Shown here in pieces: positions 32,674 to 41,925 of a DNA stretch of 64,000 nucleotides. Below the pieces are notes generated by a model. It saw only the letters and a list, made by a program, of their open reading frames with translations, was not told where the DNA came from and did no database searches. The stretch is taken from the NCBI GenBank assembly GCA_900539195.1, contig UQBC01000009.1, forward strand, positions 1 through 64,000, in the 5' to 3' direction. Position 1 is the stretch's first letter, and every line of letters begins with the position of its first letter. Both the position numbers and the translations under genes were made by a program. The DNA is from an uncultured Oscillospiraceae bacterium (GTDB lineage: Bacteria > Bacillota > Clostridia > Oscillospirales > Ruminococcaceae).

Positions 32674-33084
32674 ATGAAAAAGTTATTATCCGTACTTCTG
32701 GTTGTGTGCATTATGATGGGTATCTGCGTCACAGCATCGGCTGATGCTGCAGATACTTATGATCTGAGTAATGCGACAAAAGCAAGTTACCTGACAATAG
32801 CATCAAACAAAGCTACCTGTACCAGCAGATTTGTCAGCACCGACTCTTCGATCAAGGACATCACTATTGTCGCAACTCTTGAAAAGTTCTCATTCTTATG
32901 GTTCTGGGATTCTTTAAGAGAATGGAACATGACTTACTATGATACTTCATCGGGAACTCTTGTCAATGAAATGAAAAATCTTACAAGCGGTACATACAGG
33001 CTTAAGTCCGTATTTACTGTTAAGTACAAAAACGGTAAGAAAGAAAGCGTTACAGTATACAGCACCGAAAAGAAAATAGCATAG
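32674..33084 (+). CDS. Small secreted protein, likely target of the adjacent ECF sigma factor
   Basis: This encodes 136 residues with a Sec signal peptide (cleavage near 'TASADAAD', about residues 21-25). The mature ~110 residues are beta-rich, with 'ATCTSRFV', 'ITIVATLEKFSFLWFW' and 'GTYRLKSVFTVKYKNGKKESVTVYST', a pattern of an immunoglobulin-like small extracellular protein seen in Clostridia. No lipobox or cell-wall anchor is present, so it should be released or cell-associated. TAAGGAG precedes the ATG. Its promoter block matches that of the sigma operon. Function unknown. Confidence 0.75.
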   Translation: MKKLLSVLLVVCIMMGICVTASADAADTYDLSNATKASYLTIASNKATCTSRFVSTDSSIKDITIVATLEKFSFLWFWDSLREWNMTYYDTSSGTLVNEMKNLTSGTYRLKSVFTVKYKNGKKESVTVYSTEKKIA

Positions 33085-33099
33085 TAAACACAGTATAAG

Positions 33100-33136
33100 A
33101 CAGCACACAGCGATATATCCGCTGTGCGCTGTTTTT
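33100..33136. terminator. Bidirectional terminator
   Basis: ACAGCACACAGCG (33100-33112) pairs with CGCTGTGCGCTGT (33120-33132, one mismatch), then TTTTT; between convergent genes. Confidence 0.85.
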
Positions 33137-34106
33137 ATATGCTGTTGCTCCACCATTTACGGTTTTCTTTATACCAATCTACAGTCTGACGTATTCCGTC
33201 ATCAAATGCAACTGTCTGTTTCCAGCCAAGCTCATTGCGGATCTTTGAACTGTCTATACAGTATCGTCTGTCGTGGCCTTTTCTGTCTGCAGTAAACCTT
33301 ATGAGCGAGTTGTCCTTTCCGAGAATGGAAAGTATCAGCTTTACGGTATCAATATTACTCATATCTTCCCTACCGCCTATATTGTATATTTCACCGTTTT
33401 TACCATGATGTATTATCATATCGACCGCACTGCAATGATCCGCAACATACAGCCAGTTTCTTTTGTTGCTTCCATCGCCGTAGACAGGCAAAGGCAGATT
33501 GTCAAGCGCATTCACCGTCATAAGCGGTATCAGCTTTTCGGTATGCTGATACGGACCGTAATTATTAGTACAGCGTGATACGGTCACAGGCAGTCCATAG
33601 GTGCGATGATATGCCAGCACCAGAAGATCAGCCGCAGCTTTTGAAGCAGAGTACGGATTTGACGGGCACAGCGGCGCATTTTCTGCGCAACAACCACCTT
33701 TGTCAGCTGCTGTATCACCATAAACCTCATCGGTAGATATCTGATGAAAATGCGGCGTATTATGTTTAATACATACATCTGCCAGCACCTGAGTGCCGAT
33801 TGTGTTTGTATATGTAAATAACGCCGGCGAAATTATGGAGCGGTCTACATGGCTCTCAGCAGCAAAATTTACAACCGTATCGGGCTTTTCTTCGCAAAAC
33901 ACCTTGTCTACCGCTGCAGTATCGGTGATATCCGCTTTGACAAATCTGAACCTTGGCGAATCCATTATTGGTTTCAACGTATTAATGTTTCCTGCATAGG
34001 TAAGGCTGTCAAGGCAGACAATGCGGTAATCCGGATACTTTTTCATCATATAGAATACAAAATTACTTCCGATAAAGCCCGCTCCGCCTGTAACAAGTAT
34101 CGTCAT
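33135..34106 (-). CDS. rfbB: dTDP-glucose 4,6-dehydratase
   Basis: Second enzyme of dTDP-L-rhamnose and related sugar synthesis. It is an extended SDR: 'VTGGAGFIGSNF' (NAD loop, residues 4-15), 'AAESHVDRSI', 'STDEVYGD' with the catalytic Thr/Asp/Glu set, 'YSASKAAADLLVLAYHRTYGLPV' (YxxxK) and 'NNYGPYQHTEKLIPL'. The ATG at 34106 with AAAGGCGGAA upstream is preferred over a GTG at 34124, giving 323 residues. The other rhamnose genes (rfbA, C, D) are not nearby. It has its own TTGTCA-17-TATACT promoter. Confidence 0.93.
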   Translation of the reverse strand: MTILVTGGAGFIGSNFVFYMMKKYPDYRIVCLDSLTYAGNINTLKPIMDSPRFRFVKADITDTAAVDKVFCEEKPDTVVNFAAESHVDRSIISPALFTYTNTIGTQVLADVCIKHNTPHFHQISTDEVYGDTAADKGGCCAENAPLCPSNPYSASKAAADLLVLAYHRTYGLPVTVSRCTNNYGPYQHTEKLIPLMTVNALDNLPLPVYGDGSNKRNWLYVADHCSAVDMIIHHGKNGEIYNIGGREDMSNIDTVKLILSILGKDNSLIRFTADRKGHDRRYCIDSSKIRNELGWKQTVAFDDGIRQTVDWYKENRKWWSNSI

Positions 34107-34140
34107 TTCAGTTCCGCCTTTCACAAATTATGTTAAAAAC

Positions 34141-34169
34141 AGTATAGCACATTATCATACCTATGACAA
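34141..34169 (-). promoter_or_regulatory. Promoter for rfbB
   Basis: Minus strand: TTGTCA (34169-34164), 17 bases, TATACT (34146-34141), 35 bases before the start. Confidence 0.75.
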
Positions 34170-34215
34170 TAAAAATTTGCGGCAGTCGCCCATGGGGAAA
34201 CCGCCGCACTCTGAT

Positions 34216-35322
34216 TTATCCGCCGAATTCGTTTTTAACACTGTCAAGCGCCGCTATTATAACCTTATCCATATCATAATACTTGTACTGCCCCAGCCTG
34301 CCGCCGAAGATAACGTCCTTGCGTGTATCTGCGAGAGCCTTGTACTTCTCATACAGTGCATTGTTCTTATCATTGTTTACAGGGTAGTACGGCTCAACAC
34401 CAGGCTTCCACTCTGCGGAATATTCACGGCTGATAACCGTCTTTTTCTGCTTGCCGAACTCAAAGTGTTTATGCTCGATTATTCTCGTATACGGCACTTC
34501 CCTGTCGGTATAGTTTACTACCGCATTACCCTGATAATTATCCTCGTCAAGAATCTCGGTTTCAAAACGGACAGAACGGTATTCAAGCGAACCGTATTCA
34601 AATCCGAAGAACTCATCGATCTGACCCGTATAGACAGTCTTGTCGGCTATGTCGGGATTTTCATTTATGAACTCGAAATAATCTGTATCCGTCTTTACAT
34701 CAGAACCTGCGAGCATCTTTTCGATTATCTGAGTATATCCGCCAATCGGGATTCCCTGATAGCGATCATTGAAATAGTTATTGTCATAGATAAATCTGAG
34801 CGGAAGACGCTTTATTATAAACGCAGGAAGCTCAGTGCAAGGTCTGCCCCACTGCTTTTCGGTATAACCCTTGATGAGCTTTTCATAAACATCTGTTCCG
34901 ACAAGCTTCAGCGCCTGCTCCTCAAGGTTTTTCGGCTCCGCTATGCCGAGATCTTTGATCTGCTTCGCAATTATTGCCTTAGCCTCAGCAGGAGTTTTAA
35001 TACCCCACATCTTGCTGAATGTATTCATATTGAACGGCAGGTTATAAAGCTCGTCCTTATATGACGCAACGGGAGAGTTGATATAGTTGTTGAACTCCGC
35101 AAACTGATTTACATATTCCCATATTGCCTTATCGGAAGTATGGAAGATATGCGCACCGTACTTGTGTACGTTGATATCTTCCACCTTTTCGGTGTAGATA
35201 TTGCCTGCAACGTGACTGCGCTTGTCAATAACAAGACACTTCCTGCCTCTCTTGTTTGCTTCGTATGCAAAGACTGAGCCGAACAGTCCCGCACCGACTA
35301 TAAGATAATCGTAATGTGACAT
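34216..35322 (-). CDS. glf: UDP-galactopyranose mutase
   Basis: FAD enzyme that contracts UDP-galactopyranose to UDP-galactofuranose for cell-surface polysaccharide. The N-terminus 'YLIVGAGLFGSVFAYEANKRG' binds FAD; 'HKYGAHIFHTSDKAIWEYVN', 'YTEKQWGRPCTELPAFIIKRLPLR' and 'EYGSLEYRSVRFE' are family signatures with the active-site Arg residues. The length of 368 residues is normal. AAGGAG precedes the ATG. Adjacent rfbB suggests a shared role in surface glycan synthesis, though each has its own promoter. Confidence 0.95.
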   Translation of the reverse strand: MSHYDYLIVGAGLFGSVFAYEANKRGRKCLVIDKRSHVAGNIYTEKVEDINVHKYGAHIFHTSDKAIWEYVNQFAEFNNYINSPVASYKDELYNLPFNMNTFSKMWGIKTPAEAKAIIAKQIKDLGIAEPKNLEEQALKLVGTDVYEKLIKGYTEKQWGRPCTELPAFIIKRLPLRFIYDNNYFNDRYQGIPIGGYTQIIEKMLAGSDVKTDTDYFEFINENPDIADKTVYTGQIDEFFGFEYGSLEYRSVRFETEILDEDNYQGNAVVNYTDREVPYTRIIEHKHFEFGKQKKTVISREYSAEWKPGVEPYYPVNNDKNNALYEKYKALADTRKDVIFGGRLGQYKYYDMDKVIIAALDSVKNEFGG

Positions 35323-35391
35323 ACTAACTCCTTATCATTAAAATTGAAATCCGATATTATCCGACTTATTTTCGTATGAATCTATGCAAGT

Positions 35392-35420
35392 ATTATACCA
35401 TATTATCCCCTTATTGACAA
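35392..35420 (-). promoter_or_regulatory. Promoter for glf
   Basis: Minus strand: TTGTCA (35420-35415), 17 bases, TATAAT (35397-35392). The -35 matches that of rfbB. Confidence 0.8.
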
Positions 35421-35489
35421 CATTAAAAGCGCTGTCTTTTCAACAATGTCTGTCTGCCGCTCAGATAACCGCTTTTTTTGGCTGTGCTA

Positions 35490-35518
35490 TTGATTTTTGC
35501 TTTTTACTGTGGTAAAAT
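35490..35518 (+). promoter_or_regulatory. Promoter candidate for the aspartate kinase gene
   Basis: TTGATT (35490-35495), 17 bases, TAAAAT (35513-35518), 86 bases before the ATG. No lysine riboswitch was recognised in the leader. Confidence 0.6.
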
Positions 35519-35604
35519 ATTATAGAATATAGTCCCATACTATAAAATCCGTAAAAATCAACATAAAAGGGACATAAACGGTATACAAGAAAGGAAATTA
35601 AAAA

Positions 35605-36924
35605 ATGAGTAAGGTAGTCAAGTTCGGCGGCAGTTCACTCGCCGATGCAAATCAGTTCCGCAAGGTAGCTGATATAATCAGAAGCGACAAGGAACGCAGA
35701 TATGTAGTTCCCAGCGCACCCGGCAAGCGTTTCAAGGACGATATAAAAGTAACGGATATGCTCTATGCGTGTTATGACGCAGTCACAAACGAGGGCAAGA
35801 ACGCATATAACCAGTTTGCGCCTATCGCAGAACGTTTCAACGGAATTATAAGCGACCTCGGTCTTACTCTTTCGCTTGATGACGAGTACGAAACAATAAT
35901 TGAAAACTTCCGCAAGAAAGCCGGCAGAGATTATGCCGCAAGCCGTGGCGAATACTTAAACGGTATCATTCTTGCAAACTATCTCGGATATGAATTTATA
36001 GATGCCGCAAAGGTGGTATTCTTCCGTCCCGACGGAAAGTTTGACGATACGCTTACAGATACCTGCCTTGCTTCTGTACTGCACGGTGTTTCACACGCTG
36101 TTATCCCCGGATTCTACGGTGCTAATCCCGACGGCACGGTACGCACATTCTCAAGAGGCGGTTCTGATGTTACCGGCTCTATCGTTGCAAAGGCTATCAA
36201 CGCAGATATCTATGAGAACTGGACAGACGTAAACGGCTTCCTTATCGCAGATCCCAGAATAGTTGACGAGCCTAAGGTTATCGAGTCTATCACATATAAA
36301 GAACTGCGTGAGCTGTCATACATGGGTGCGTCGGTACTCCACGAAGCCGCAATCTTCCCTGTAAGAAGCGCAAAAATACCGATAAATATCCGCAATACAA
36401 ACGATCCTTCGGCAAAGGGCACAATGATAGTTGCAGAGGATAACGAGCCTCCTCAGCACATAATCACAGGTATAGCAGGTAAAAAGCACTTCAGCGTTAT
36501 CTCAATCGAAAAGGACGAGATGAACAGCGAGATAGGCTTCTTACGCAGAATACTTACAGTGCTTGAGGCTAACGGTATGTGCTTTGAGCATATCCCCACA
36601 GGCATCGACACAATGAGCATTATCGTTGACGGCAAAGACGTTGACAAGACCCCCGATATCGTTGAAAAGATATGCGAGGTTACAGACCCCAACCATATTG
36701 AAATAGAAAACGACTTAGCCCTTATCGCTATCGTTGGTCGTGGTATGAAGTCAAAGAAGGGTACTGCTACAAGAATATTTGCAGCTTTATCGCACGCAGA
36801 CATCAATATAAAGATGATCGACCAGGGTTCAAGTGAGCTCAATATCATAGTAGGTATCCACGAGGCTGACTTTGAGAAGGCTATCAAGGTTATTTATGAT
36901 ATGTTCATACTCAGCGAGGATTGA
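35605..36924 (+). CDS. Aspartate kinase
   Basis: Phosphorylates aspartate, the entry step to lysine, threonine and methionine. It is a 439-residue single-function enzyme: 'VVKFGGSSLADANQFRKVADII' (kinase N-loop), 'TFSRGGSDVTGSIVAKAINADIYENWTDVNGF' and 'GASVLHEAAIFPV', followed by two ACT repeats ('SVISIEKDEMNSEIGFLRRI' and 'IVGRGMKSKKGTATRIFAALS') that usually bind the feedback amino acid. AGAAAGGA precedes the ATG. It is alone in its unit; its last codons are copied in the tandem repeat that follows. Confidence 0.94.
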   Translation: MSKVVKFGGSSLADANQFRKVADIIRSDKERRYVVPSAPGKRFKDDIKVTDMLYACYDAVTNEGKNAYNQFAPIAERFNGIISDLGLTLSLDDEYETIIENFRKKAGRDYAASRGEYLNGIILANYLGYEFIDAAKVVFFRPDGKFDDTLTDTCLASVLHGVSHAVIPGFYGANPDGTVRTFSRGGSDVTGSIVAKAINADIYENWTDVNGFLIADPRIVDEPKVIESITYKELRELSYMGASVLHEAAIFPVRSAKIPINIRNTNDPSAKGTMIVAEDNEPPQHIITGIAGKKHFSVISIEKDEMNSEIGFLRRILTVLEANGMCFEHIPTGIDTMSIIVDGKDVDKTPDIVEKICEVTDPNHIEIENDLALIAIVGRGMKSKKGTATRIFAALSHADINIKMIDQGSSELNIIVGIHEADFEKAIKVIYDMFILSED

Positions 36925-36930
36925 TATATC

Positions 36931-37182
36931 TATACTCAGCGAAGATTAATCGCTGAGTTGCGAATTGTGTTTTCGGGTTTAACTTAAAGCACAGTAATCG
37001 GGAGAGTTTGAGGTTTATAAAATTGAAAATCAGACTTTCCATTCATACTCAGCGAAGATTAATCGCTGAGTTGTGAATTGTGTTTTCGGGTTTAACTTAA
37101 AGCACAGCAATCGGGAGAGTTTGAGATTTATAAGATTGAAGATCAGACTTTCCATTCATACTCAGTGAAGATTAATCGCTGA
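36931..37182 (+). repeat. 113-bp tandem repeat, two full units plus a partial third
   Basis: Units start at 36931, 37044 and 37157 (partial). Each opens with ATACTCAGCGAAGATTAA + TCGCTGAG, a hairpin (CTCAGCGA/TCGCTGAG). The last codons of the aspartate kinase gene (36907-36924, ATACTCAGCGAGGATTGA) match this opening, so the unit seems to have grown from the gene's 3' end. The 317-bp gap 36925-37241 holds nothing else visible. Confidence 0.9.
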
Positions 37183-37241
37183 GCGGTTTAAATGGCGGAA
37201 ATTCAGAGAAATATATATTTTAAAAGGAGAAGTGAGCGGTT

Positions 37242-38456
37242 ATGATGACATACGATTCTCTTACCAATGCCAAACTTACAAAGTTCTTCAAGGCAGGTAA
37301 CTATAAAAAGCAGATTATCAGGAACATCGAGATAATCGGTCAGCGCAAGCTGGTCATACTCGGCGACGGACGCGGTGTTAACGCCGAGATACTCAAAAAG
37401 GTGCTCGGTCAGCTCAGAAAAAAGGGTGTGCGTGTTCCTGAGCTTGCATTTATGGCGACTAACGATGAACGTACACTGGTAAAGGGCGACAATTCACTGC
37501 GCAGTATCACAGAGCTTAAAGGTATGTCAAAGGCATATTATGTCCTTGTTTCTTCGTCATACGATGAGCTTGAGGTATATCTCAAGGGTATGACAGGACG
37601 TGTCGGAAGCGCACAGTCTATCGAAAAGCGTTTACAGCAGTACGGCTTTACAGAGCGTGACTACTGCCTTGTAAACCAGCCTGTAGGTTTCCTCGGCACA
37701 TATATGAAGATGAAACGCTCGCAGTTCAACATTTCAGATAAATCCACACAGAACAAACTTGAAAAGGACGTGCGCCGTACCGAAGCACAGCTTAAAGAAT
37801 GCAAGGATAAGTTCCGTGGTCAGCGTTGCTTTATCGTTGGCTACAAAGAAGGCGTAAAGCTTGATGAGCTGAATCTGCTGTTCAACGAAAAGTGCATAAG
37901 CTACAACGGCATATGCAAGTTCTTCAGCAAGACCCCGCTCCGCCCGACACAGTATATACTGTCAAATGCCGAACATTATCTCGGAAACGGTAAGTACATT
38001 GAGGCGATGGACAGCTTTGTTGCAAGCAATGTTACAGTATTTGAAGACAAGTTTGCAAAGAAGCCCACATACTTCAATATAATGGGCAACGGCTTTATCC
38101 CTCAGCTGCCCTCATTCGGCTCTACACAGCACAGCGAGGCATTAAGACGTGTCGATGATCTGTATATTGCTTTACAGCTTGCTTTGTATGAGGGCTTCTC
38201 GGAAATATACATCTACGGCTTTGACGGAATTTACGATGCTCAGATAACAAGCTATGACGAGGCTCTTGTAAACGATGAGAAAAAGTACGACTACCCTGAG
38301 GAAGCGCAGACACTGCTTAAAAACGTAAAGACATACGCATCGAGCGCAGGTGTTTCTATCTACAATATGAGCGGTATCGACAGCCTTAATATGTTTGAAA
38401 GCCGTACATTCGACCAGATAGACTTCTCGACAACAAAGCTGTTATCAAAGATTTAA
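37242..38456 (+). CDS. MptE/DUF115-like protein with degenerate motif
   Basis: This encodes 404 residues. The N-terminal domain is Rossmann-like ('RKLVILGDGRGVNAEILKKVL'). The C-terminal part ('FRGQRCFIVGYKEGVKLDEL', then 'SYNGICKFFSKTPLRPTQYILS') lines up with the MptE-like/Maf family (PF01973), whose members include 6-hydroxymethylpterin kinases and flagellin-modifying glycosyltransferases. The usual G(N/T)GPSL motif reads 'GYKEGV' here, so activity may be lost or changed. AAAAGGAGAAG precedes the start. The next gene, thyA, begins 10 bases after its stop. The assignment is by pattern only. Confidence 0.55.
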   Translation: MMTYDSLTNAKLTKFFKAGNYKKQIIRNIEIIGQRKLVILGDGRGVNAEILKKVLGQLRKKGVRVPELAFMATNDERTLVKGDNSLRSITELKGMSKAYYVLVSSSYDELEVYLKGMTGRVGSAQSIEKRLQQYGFTERDYCLVNQPVGFLGTYMKMKRSQFNISDKSTQNKLEKDVRRTEAQLKECKDKFRGQRCFIVGYKEGVKLDELNLLFNEKCISYNGICKFFSKTPLRPTQYILSNAEHYLGNGKYIEAMDSFVASNVTVFEDKFAKKPTYFNIMGNGFIPQLPSFGSTQHSEALRRVDDLYIALQLALYEGFSEIYIYGFDGIYDAQITSYDEALVNDEKKYDYPEEAQTLLKNVKTYASSAGVSIYNMSGIDSLNMFESRTFDQIDFSTTKLLSKI

Positions 38457-38465
38457 GGAATCATA

Positions 38466-39293
38466 ATGAGTTTAGCCGATAAAATTTTTATTGAAAACTG
38501 CCGTGACATAATAGAAAACGGCTCATGGGATACAAACAGCGAGGTAAGACCTCACTGGGAGGACGGTACACCGGCGCACACAGTAAAAAAGTTCTGCGTG
38601 GTGAACCGCTATAATTTACAGGAAGAATTTCCGGTAATGACGCTCCGCCGTATCTTCTACCGTTCAGCAATAGAAGAAATTCTGTGGATATACCAGAAGA
38701 AAAGCAACCGTGTTGCCGATCTGTCGACCCATATATGGGATTCATGGGCTGACAAAAACGGCACTATAGGCAAGGCTTACGGCTGGCAGCTCGGACAGAA
38801 AAGCATCTATCCCGAGGGCGAATTCGACCAGGTGGACAGAGTGCTGTACGACCTTAAGCACAACCCTGCGAGCCGCCGCATAATGACGAATATGTATAAC
38901 CACAAGGATCTGCATGAAATGGGACTTGCACCGTGTGCATACAGCATGACCTTCAACGTGACGGGAGATACGCTGAACGCTATTCTCAATCAGCGTTCAC
39001 AGGATATGCTGACTGCGAACAACTGGAACGTATGCCAGTACGCCGCACTGCTGATAATGTTTGCAAAAGCGTCGGGGCTTAAGGCGGGCGAGCTTGTGCA
39101 CGTCATAGCCGACGCACATATCTATGACAGACATATCGACGCAGTAAAACGTATTATAGAAAAGGAGCCTTATCCCGCACCCGAAATGGTTGTCGAGGAT
39201 ATAACCGATTTCTACAAGTTTACAAAGAACAGCTTTACACTGAAAGACTATAAATATCACGACTTCAACGAGAAAATAGAAGTCGCAATATAA
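38466..39293 (+). CDS. thyA: Thymidylate synthase
   Basis: Methylates dUMP to dTMP with methylene-tetrahydrofolate. The 275-residue protein resembles the Bacillus subtilis ThyA type rather than E. coli: 'WEDGTPAHTVKKF', 'IWDSWADKNGTIGKAYGWQLG', 'NPASRRIMTNMYN', catalytic Cys157 in 'LAPCAYS', then 'QRSQDMLTANNWNVCQYA' (Arg177, Ser178, Asp180) and 'DAHIYDRHID'. It follows the MptE-like gene by 10 bases, so the two are probably cotranscribed, and ends at a hairpin. No dihydrofolate reductase gene is adjacent. Confidence 0.94.
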   Translation: MSLADKIFIENCRDIIENGSWDTNSEVRPHWEDGTPAHTVKKFCVVNRYNLQEEFPVMTLRRIFYRSAIEEILWIYQKKSNRVADLSTHIWDSWADKNGTIGKAYGWQLGQKSIYPEGEFDQVDRVLYDLKHNPASRRIMTNMYNHKDLHEMGLAPCAYSMTFNVTGDTLNAILNQRSQDMLTANNWNVCQYAALLIMFAKASGLKAGELVHVIADAHIYDRHIDAVKRIIEKEPYPAPEMVVEDITDFYKFTKNSFTLKDYKYHDFNEKIEVAI

Positions 39294-39301
39294 GCACATA
39301 T

Positions 39302-39327
39302 GCCCCGCAAGAGCAATGCGGGGCTTT
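39302..39327 (+). terminator. Terminator of thyA
   Basis: GCCCCGCA (39302-39309) and TGCGGGGC (39317-39324) form a perfect stem; a short TTT follows. Confidence 0.75.
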
Positions 39328-39362
39328 GAGTGTTATTATAAAGACAGAGGGGAGGCGCACGG

Positions 39363-40382
39363 GTGACATATATTGTACTCGATATGGAGTGGAGTCAGCC
39401 TGTATGCCGAGAAAAGACGCGGATAGCCGGCACAAAGGTATTACAGGTTGAAATAATACAGATAGGCGCCGTTGCTGTTACGGACGGAAAGATAAGCGAA
39501 AGCTTTTTTTCCGAGTATGTTAAGCCGAGATATTATACCGAGCTTAAAGGCAGGATAAAGAAGCTCACAGGCATAACCAAGAACGACCTTAAGGACGCTG
39601 ATGATTTAATAATTGTCATGGAACGTTTCAGACAGTGGTGCGAAAATTTCGGAGACAGCGTTATAGCAACATGGGGTCCGGATGATATACCGACACTGCG
39701 CGGTCAGTGCCTGTTCTATAACTATGACGTAAGCTGGCTTCCCGGTTGGTTCAACCTTCAGCCGCTCATGACAAGGCAATATAATATCAACCGCCCGCAG
39801 ATAACGCTTCAGTCGGCGGTTGAGATCACCGGTGTACAGCAGGAGCTTGATTATCACAGTGCGATAAACGACGCATACTACACAGCGCTTGTCCTTACTA
39901 AAATAAACGATATACCCAGCGAGATCGAGTGGCAGAGAAAAGTTGACTATGCGCATACAAATCCGTTCATAAGCATATGTCAGACATCTTACGGAACGGT
40001 GAAGACCGCGCGCATGAACAGTGTTCCGAGATTATCTCCGCTTAACCGGTACATCTGCCCTATATGCGGAAAACCGGCTACGCTGAAAGGTAAGCTCGTA
40101 TGGCTCAGACCTATGAACTATATGGCGGTCATGCACTGCGCCAAACACTCGATAAAAGTTACGGTCAGATTTGAAAAAAAAGCGGACAGAGAATACCAAT
40201 GGGTAAAACGGTATGCGCTGTCCGATGAAAAAGATGAGGAGCTGTACGCTTCTCTTACAAAGGATAAGCCGCCCTTGTCTGCTGCACCTGACAAAGCAGG
40301 CAGAACGGACAAAAGACCCGCAACAAGAAGAAACACAAGAAGAAAACCCGGAATATCAGACGAAAGGAAAAACAATGGCTAA
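39363..40382 (+). CDS. DEDDh 3'-5' exonuclease with C-terminal zinc-ribbon-like domain
   Basis: This encodes 339 residues from a GTG preceded by GAGGGGAGG. The N-terminal ~190 residues are a DnaQ/KapD-like exonuclease: 'YIVLDMEWSQP' (Asp7, Glu9), 'GDSVIATWGPDDIPTLRGQC' supplying the second acidic site, and 'DYHSAINDAYYTALVL' with the HxxxxD motif. The C-terminal half has 'CPICGKPATLKG' and a later Cys-His pair ('MHCAKHS'), a zinc-ribbon-like arrangement, and a charged tail. The tail overlaps the next gene by 8 bases. It may degrade RNA or DNA ends; Firmicute KapD-like enzymes are poorly characterised. Confidence 0.82.
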   Translation: MTYIVLDMEWSQPVCREKTRIAGTKVLQVEIIQIGAVAVTDGKISESFFSEYVKPRYYTELKGRIKKLTGITKNDLKDADDLIIVMERFRQWCENFGDSVIATWGPDDIPTLRGQCLFYNYDVSWLPGWFNLQPLMTRQYNINRPQITLQSAVEITGVQQELDYHSAINDAYYTALVLTKINDIPSEIEWQRKVDYAHTNPFISICQTSYGTVKTARMNSVPRLSPLNRYICPICGKPATLKGKLVWLRPMNYMAVMHCAKHSIKVTVRFEKKADREYQWVKRYALSDEKDEELYASLTKDKPPLSAAPDKAGRTDKRPATRRNTRRKPGISDERKNNG

Positions 40383-41901
40383 ATTTAAAGCGGCTGCGGT
40401 ATTCAGCAGCAATATGGTTCTCCAGAGAGAAAAGAACGTAAGAGTATTCGGTACAGGTAAGGACGGCGAAAGCGTAATAGTTTCCATATGCGGAAACACT
40501 GCCGTAACTCAGGTTGCCGATGAAAAATGGTGTGTTACACTTCCTGCGATGAAAGCAGGCGGTCCTTACGAGATGAAGATAAGCAACGGCGACGAAACTA
40601 TCGTATTCGATAACGTCATGATTGGCGAGGTATGGCTTGCAGGCGGTCAGAGCAATATGGAGCTTGAGCTACAGAACTGCACGGGCGGCAAGGACTTTCT
40701 TGCAAACGATAAGACCGAAAACGTCCGCTATTACTACACACAGAAGAACTGCAACATGGACGAAAAGTTCTTCCGTGACGAAGAAAACACAGGCTGGAGC
40801 TGTTTTGGCAGCGAAAGTGCAAGAGCATGGAGCGCAGTTGCGTATTTCTACGCAAAGGAGCTTGCCGCAAGGCTTGGCGTTACTGTCGGAATAATCGGCT
40901 GTAACTGGGGCGGTACAAGCGCAAGCTACTGGATGAGCCGTGAATCTCTCGAAAAGGATACAGACCTTAAGGCATACCTTGATGATTTCGACAATGCCGT
41001 AGCAGGCAGGTCAAGAGAAGAAATGGACAAGGAATACCTTGACTATGTTAAGTATGAGGAAGAGTGGCAGAAGAAGTCGGTAGAGTTCTACAGCGCACAT
41101 CCCGACGGAACGTGGGACGAGTGTCAGGCTTACTGCGGCGTCAGCAAGTACCCCGGTCCTATGACGCCTTTAAACCCCTTCCACGCAACAGCGCTTTATG
41201 ACAGTATGGTAAAGCGTGTATGCCCGTATACTATCAAGGGCGTTATCTATTATCAGGGCGAAACAGACGACAACAGACCGAAAACTTATTTCAAGCTGTT
41301 CAAGGCGCTTATTCAGCTCTGGAGAGATGATTGGGGCGATGACGAGCTTCCGTTTATGTTTGTACAGCTCCCGATGCACCGTTATAAAGCCGACCCCGAC
41401 TGGAAGCACTGGTGCCTTATCAGGGAGGCGCAGATGCGTACCTTCAAGACGGTAAAGAATACGGGTATTGCGGTTATCCTTGACTGCGGAGAATTCAATG
41501 AGATACATCCCAAGAACAAGGTACCCGTAGGTCACAGACTGTACCTGCAAGCTATGCACCACGTTTACGGCGACAGCGAAACAGAGGCATTCGGTCCTAT
41601 TTACAAGGACATGACCGTAACAGGCGACAGAGCAGTTATCAGCTTTGACCACGCAGAGAGCGGCTTTGATATAAAGGGCGACAACGGTATAACCGGCTTT
41701 GAGGTTGCAGGCGCCGATAAGGAATATAAGCCTGCCTGCGCCGTTATTGACGAGGACGGAACGATAAGCGTCTACGCTGACGAAGTAAAGAAGCCTGCAT
41801 ATGTACGTTACCTCTGGACAAATTACGGCGATGTAACGCTGTACGGCAAGAACGGCATCCCCGTTGCTCCGTTCAGAACAAGCATGAACGACGAAAAGTA
41901 A
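40375..41901 (+). CDS. Sialate O-acetylesterase-family (SASA) carbohydrate esterase
   Basis: This encodes 508 residues from the ATG at 40375 (CGAAAGGAAA upstream), overlapping the exonuclease gene by 8 bases. An N-terminal beta domain precedes the SGNH-type hydrolase: 'GEVWLAGGQSNMELELQNC' contains the nucleophile Ser, 'IGCNWGGTSASYWMS' and 'GVIYYQGETDD' provide the Gly and Asn/Glu blocks, and 'EIHPKNKVPVGHRLYLQA' the Asp-x-x-His-like region. No signal peptide, so it acts in the cytoplasm, deacetylating imported sialic acid or plant glycan fragments. The substrate is inference. Confidence 0.88.
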   Translation: MAKFKAAAVFSSNMVLQREKNVRVFGTGKDGESVIVSICGNTAVTQVADEKWCVTLPAMKAGGPYEMKISNGDETIVFDNVMIGEVWLAGGQSNMELELQNCTGGKDFLANDKTENVRYYYTQKNCNMDEKFFRDEENTGWSCFGSESARAWSAVAYFYAKELAARLGVTVGIIGCNWGGTSASYWMSRESLEKDTDLKAYLDDFDNAVAGRSREEMDKEYLDYVKYEEEWQKKSVEFYSAHPDGTWDECQAYCGVSKYPGPMTPLNPFHATALYDSMVKRVCPYTIKGVIYYQGETDDNRPKTYFKLFKALIQLWRDDWGDDELPFMFVQLPMHRYKADPDWKHWCLIREAQMRTFKTVKNTGIAVILDCGEFNEIHPKNKVPVGHRLYLQAMHHVYGDSETEAFGPIYKDMTVTGDRAVISFDHAESGFDIKGDNGITGFEVAGADKEYKPACAVIDEDGTISVYADEVKKPAYVRYLWTNYGDVTLYGKNGIPVAPFRTSMNDEK

Positions 41902-41925
41902 GATTGAAATCCGAAAGGCGATATT

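Noticed and set aside
34177..35064. 295-codon plus-strand frame opposite glf
   Set aside because: Long antisense frame caused by the codon bias of glf; no motifs, and glf itself is unambiguous.
35323..35604. Lysine riboswitch before aspartate kinase
   Set aside because: The 86-base leader after the promoter is too short and lacks the expected conserved segments.
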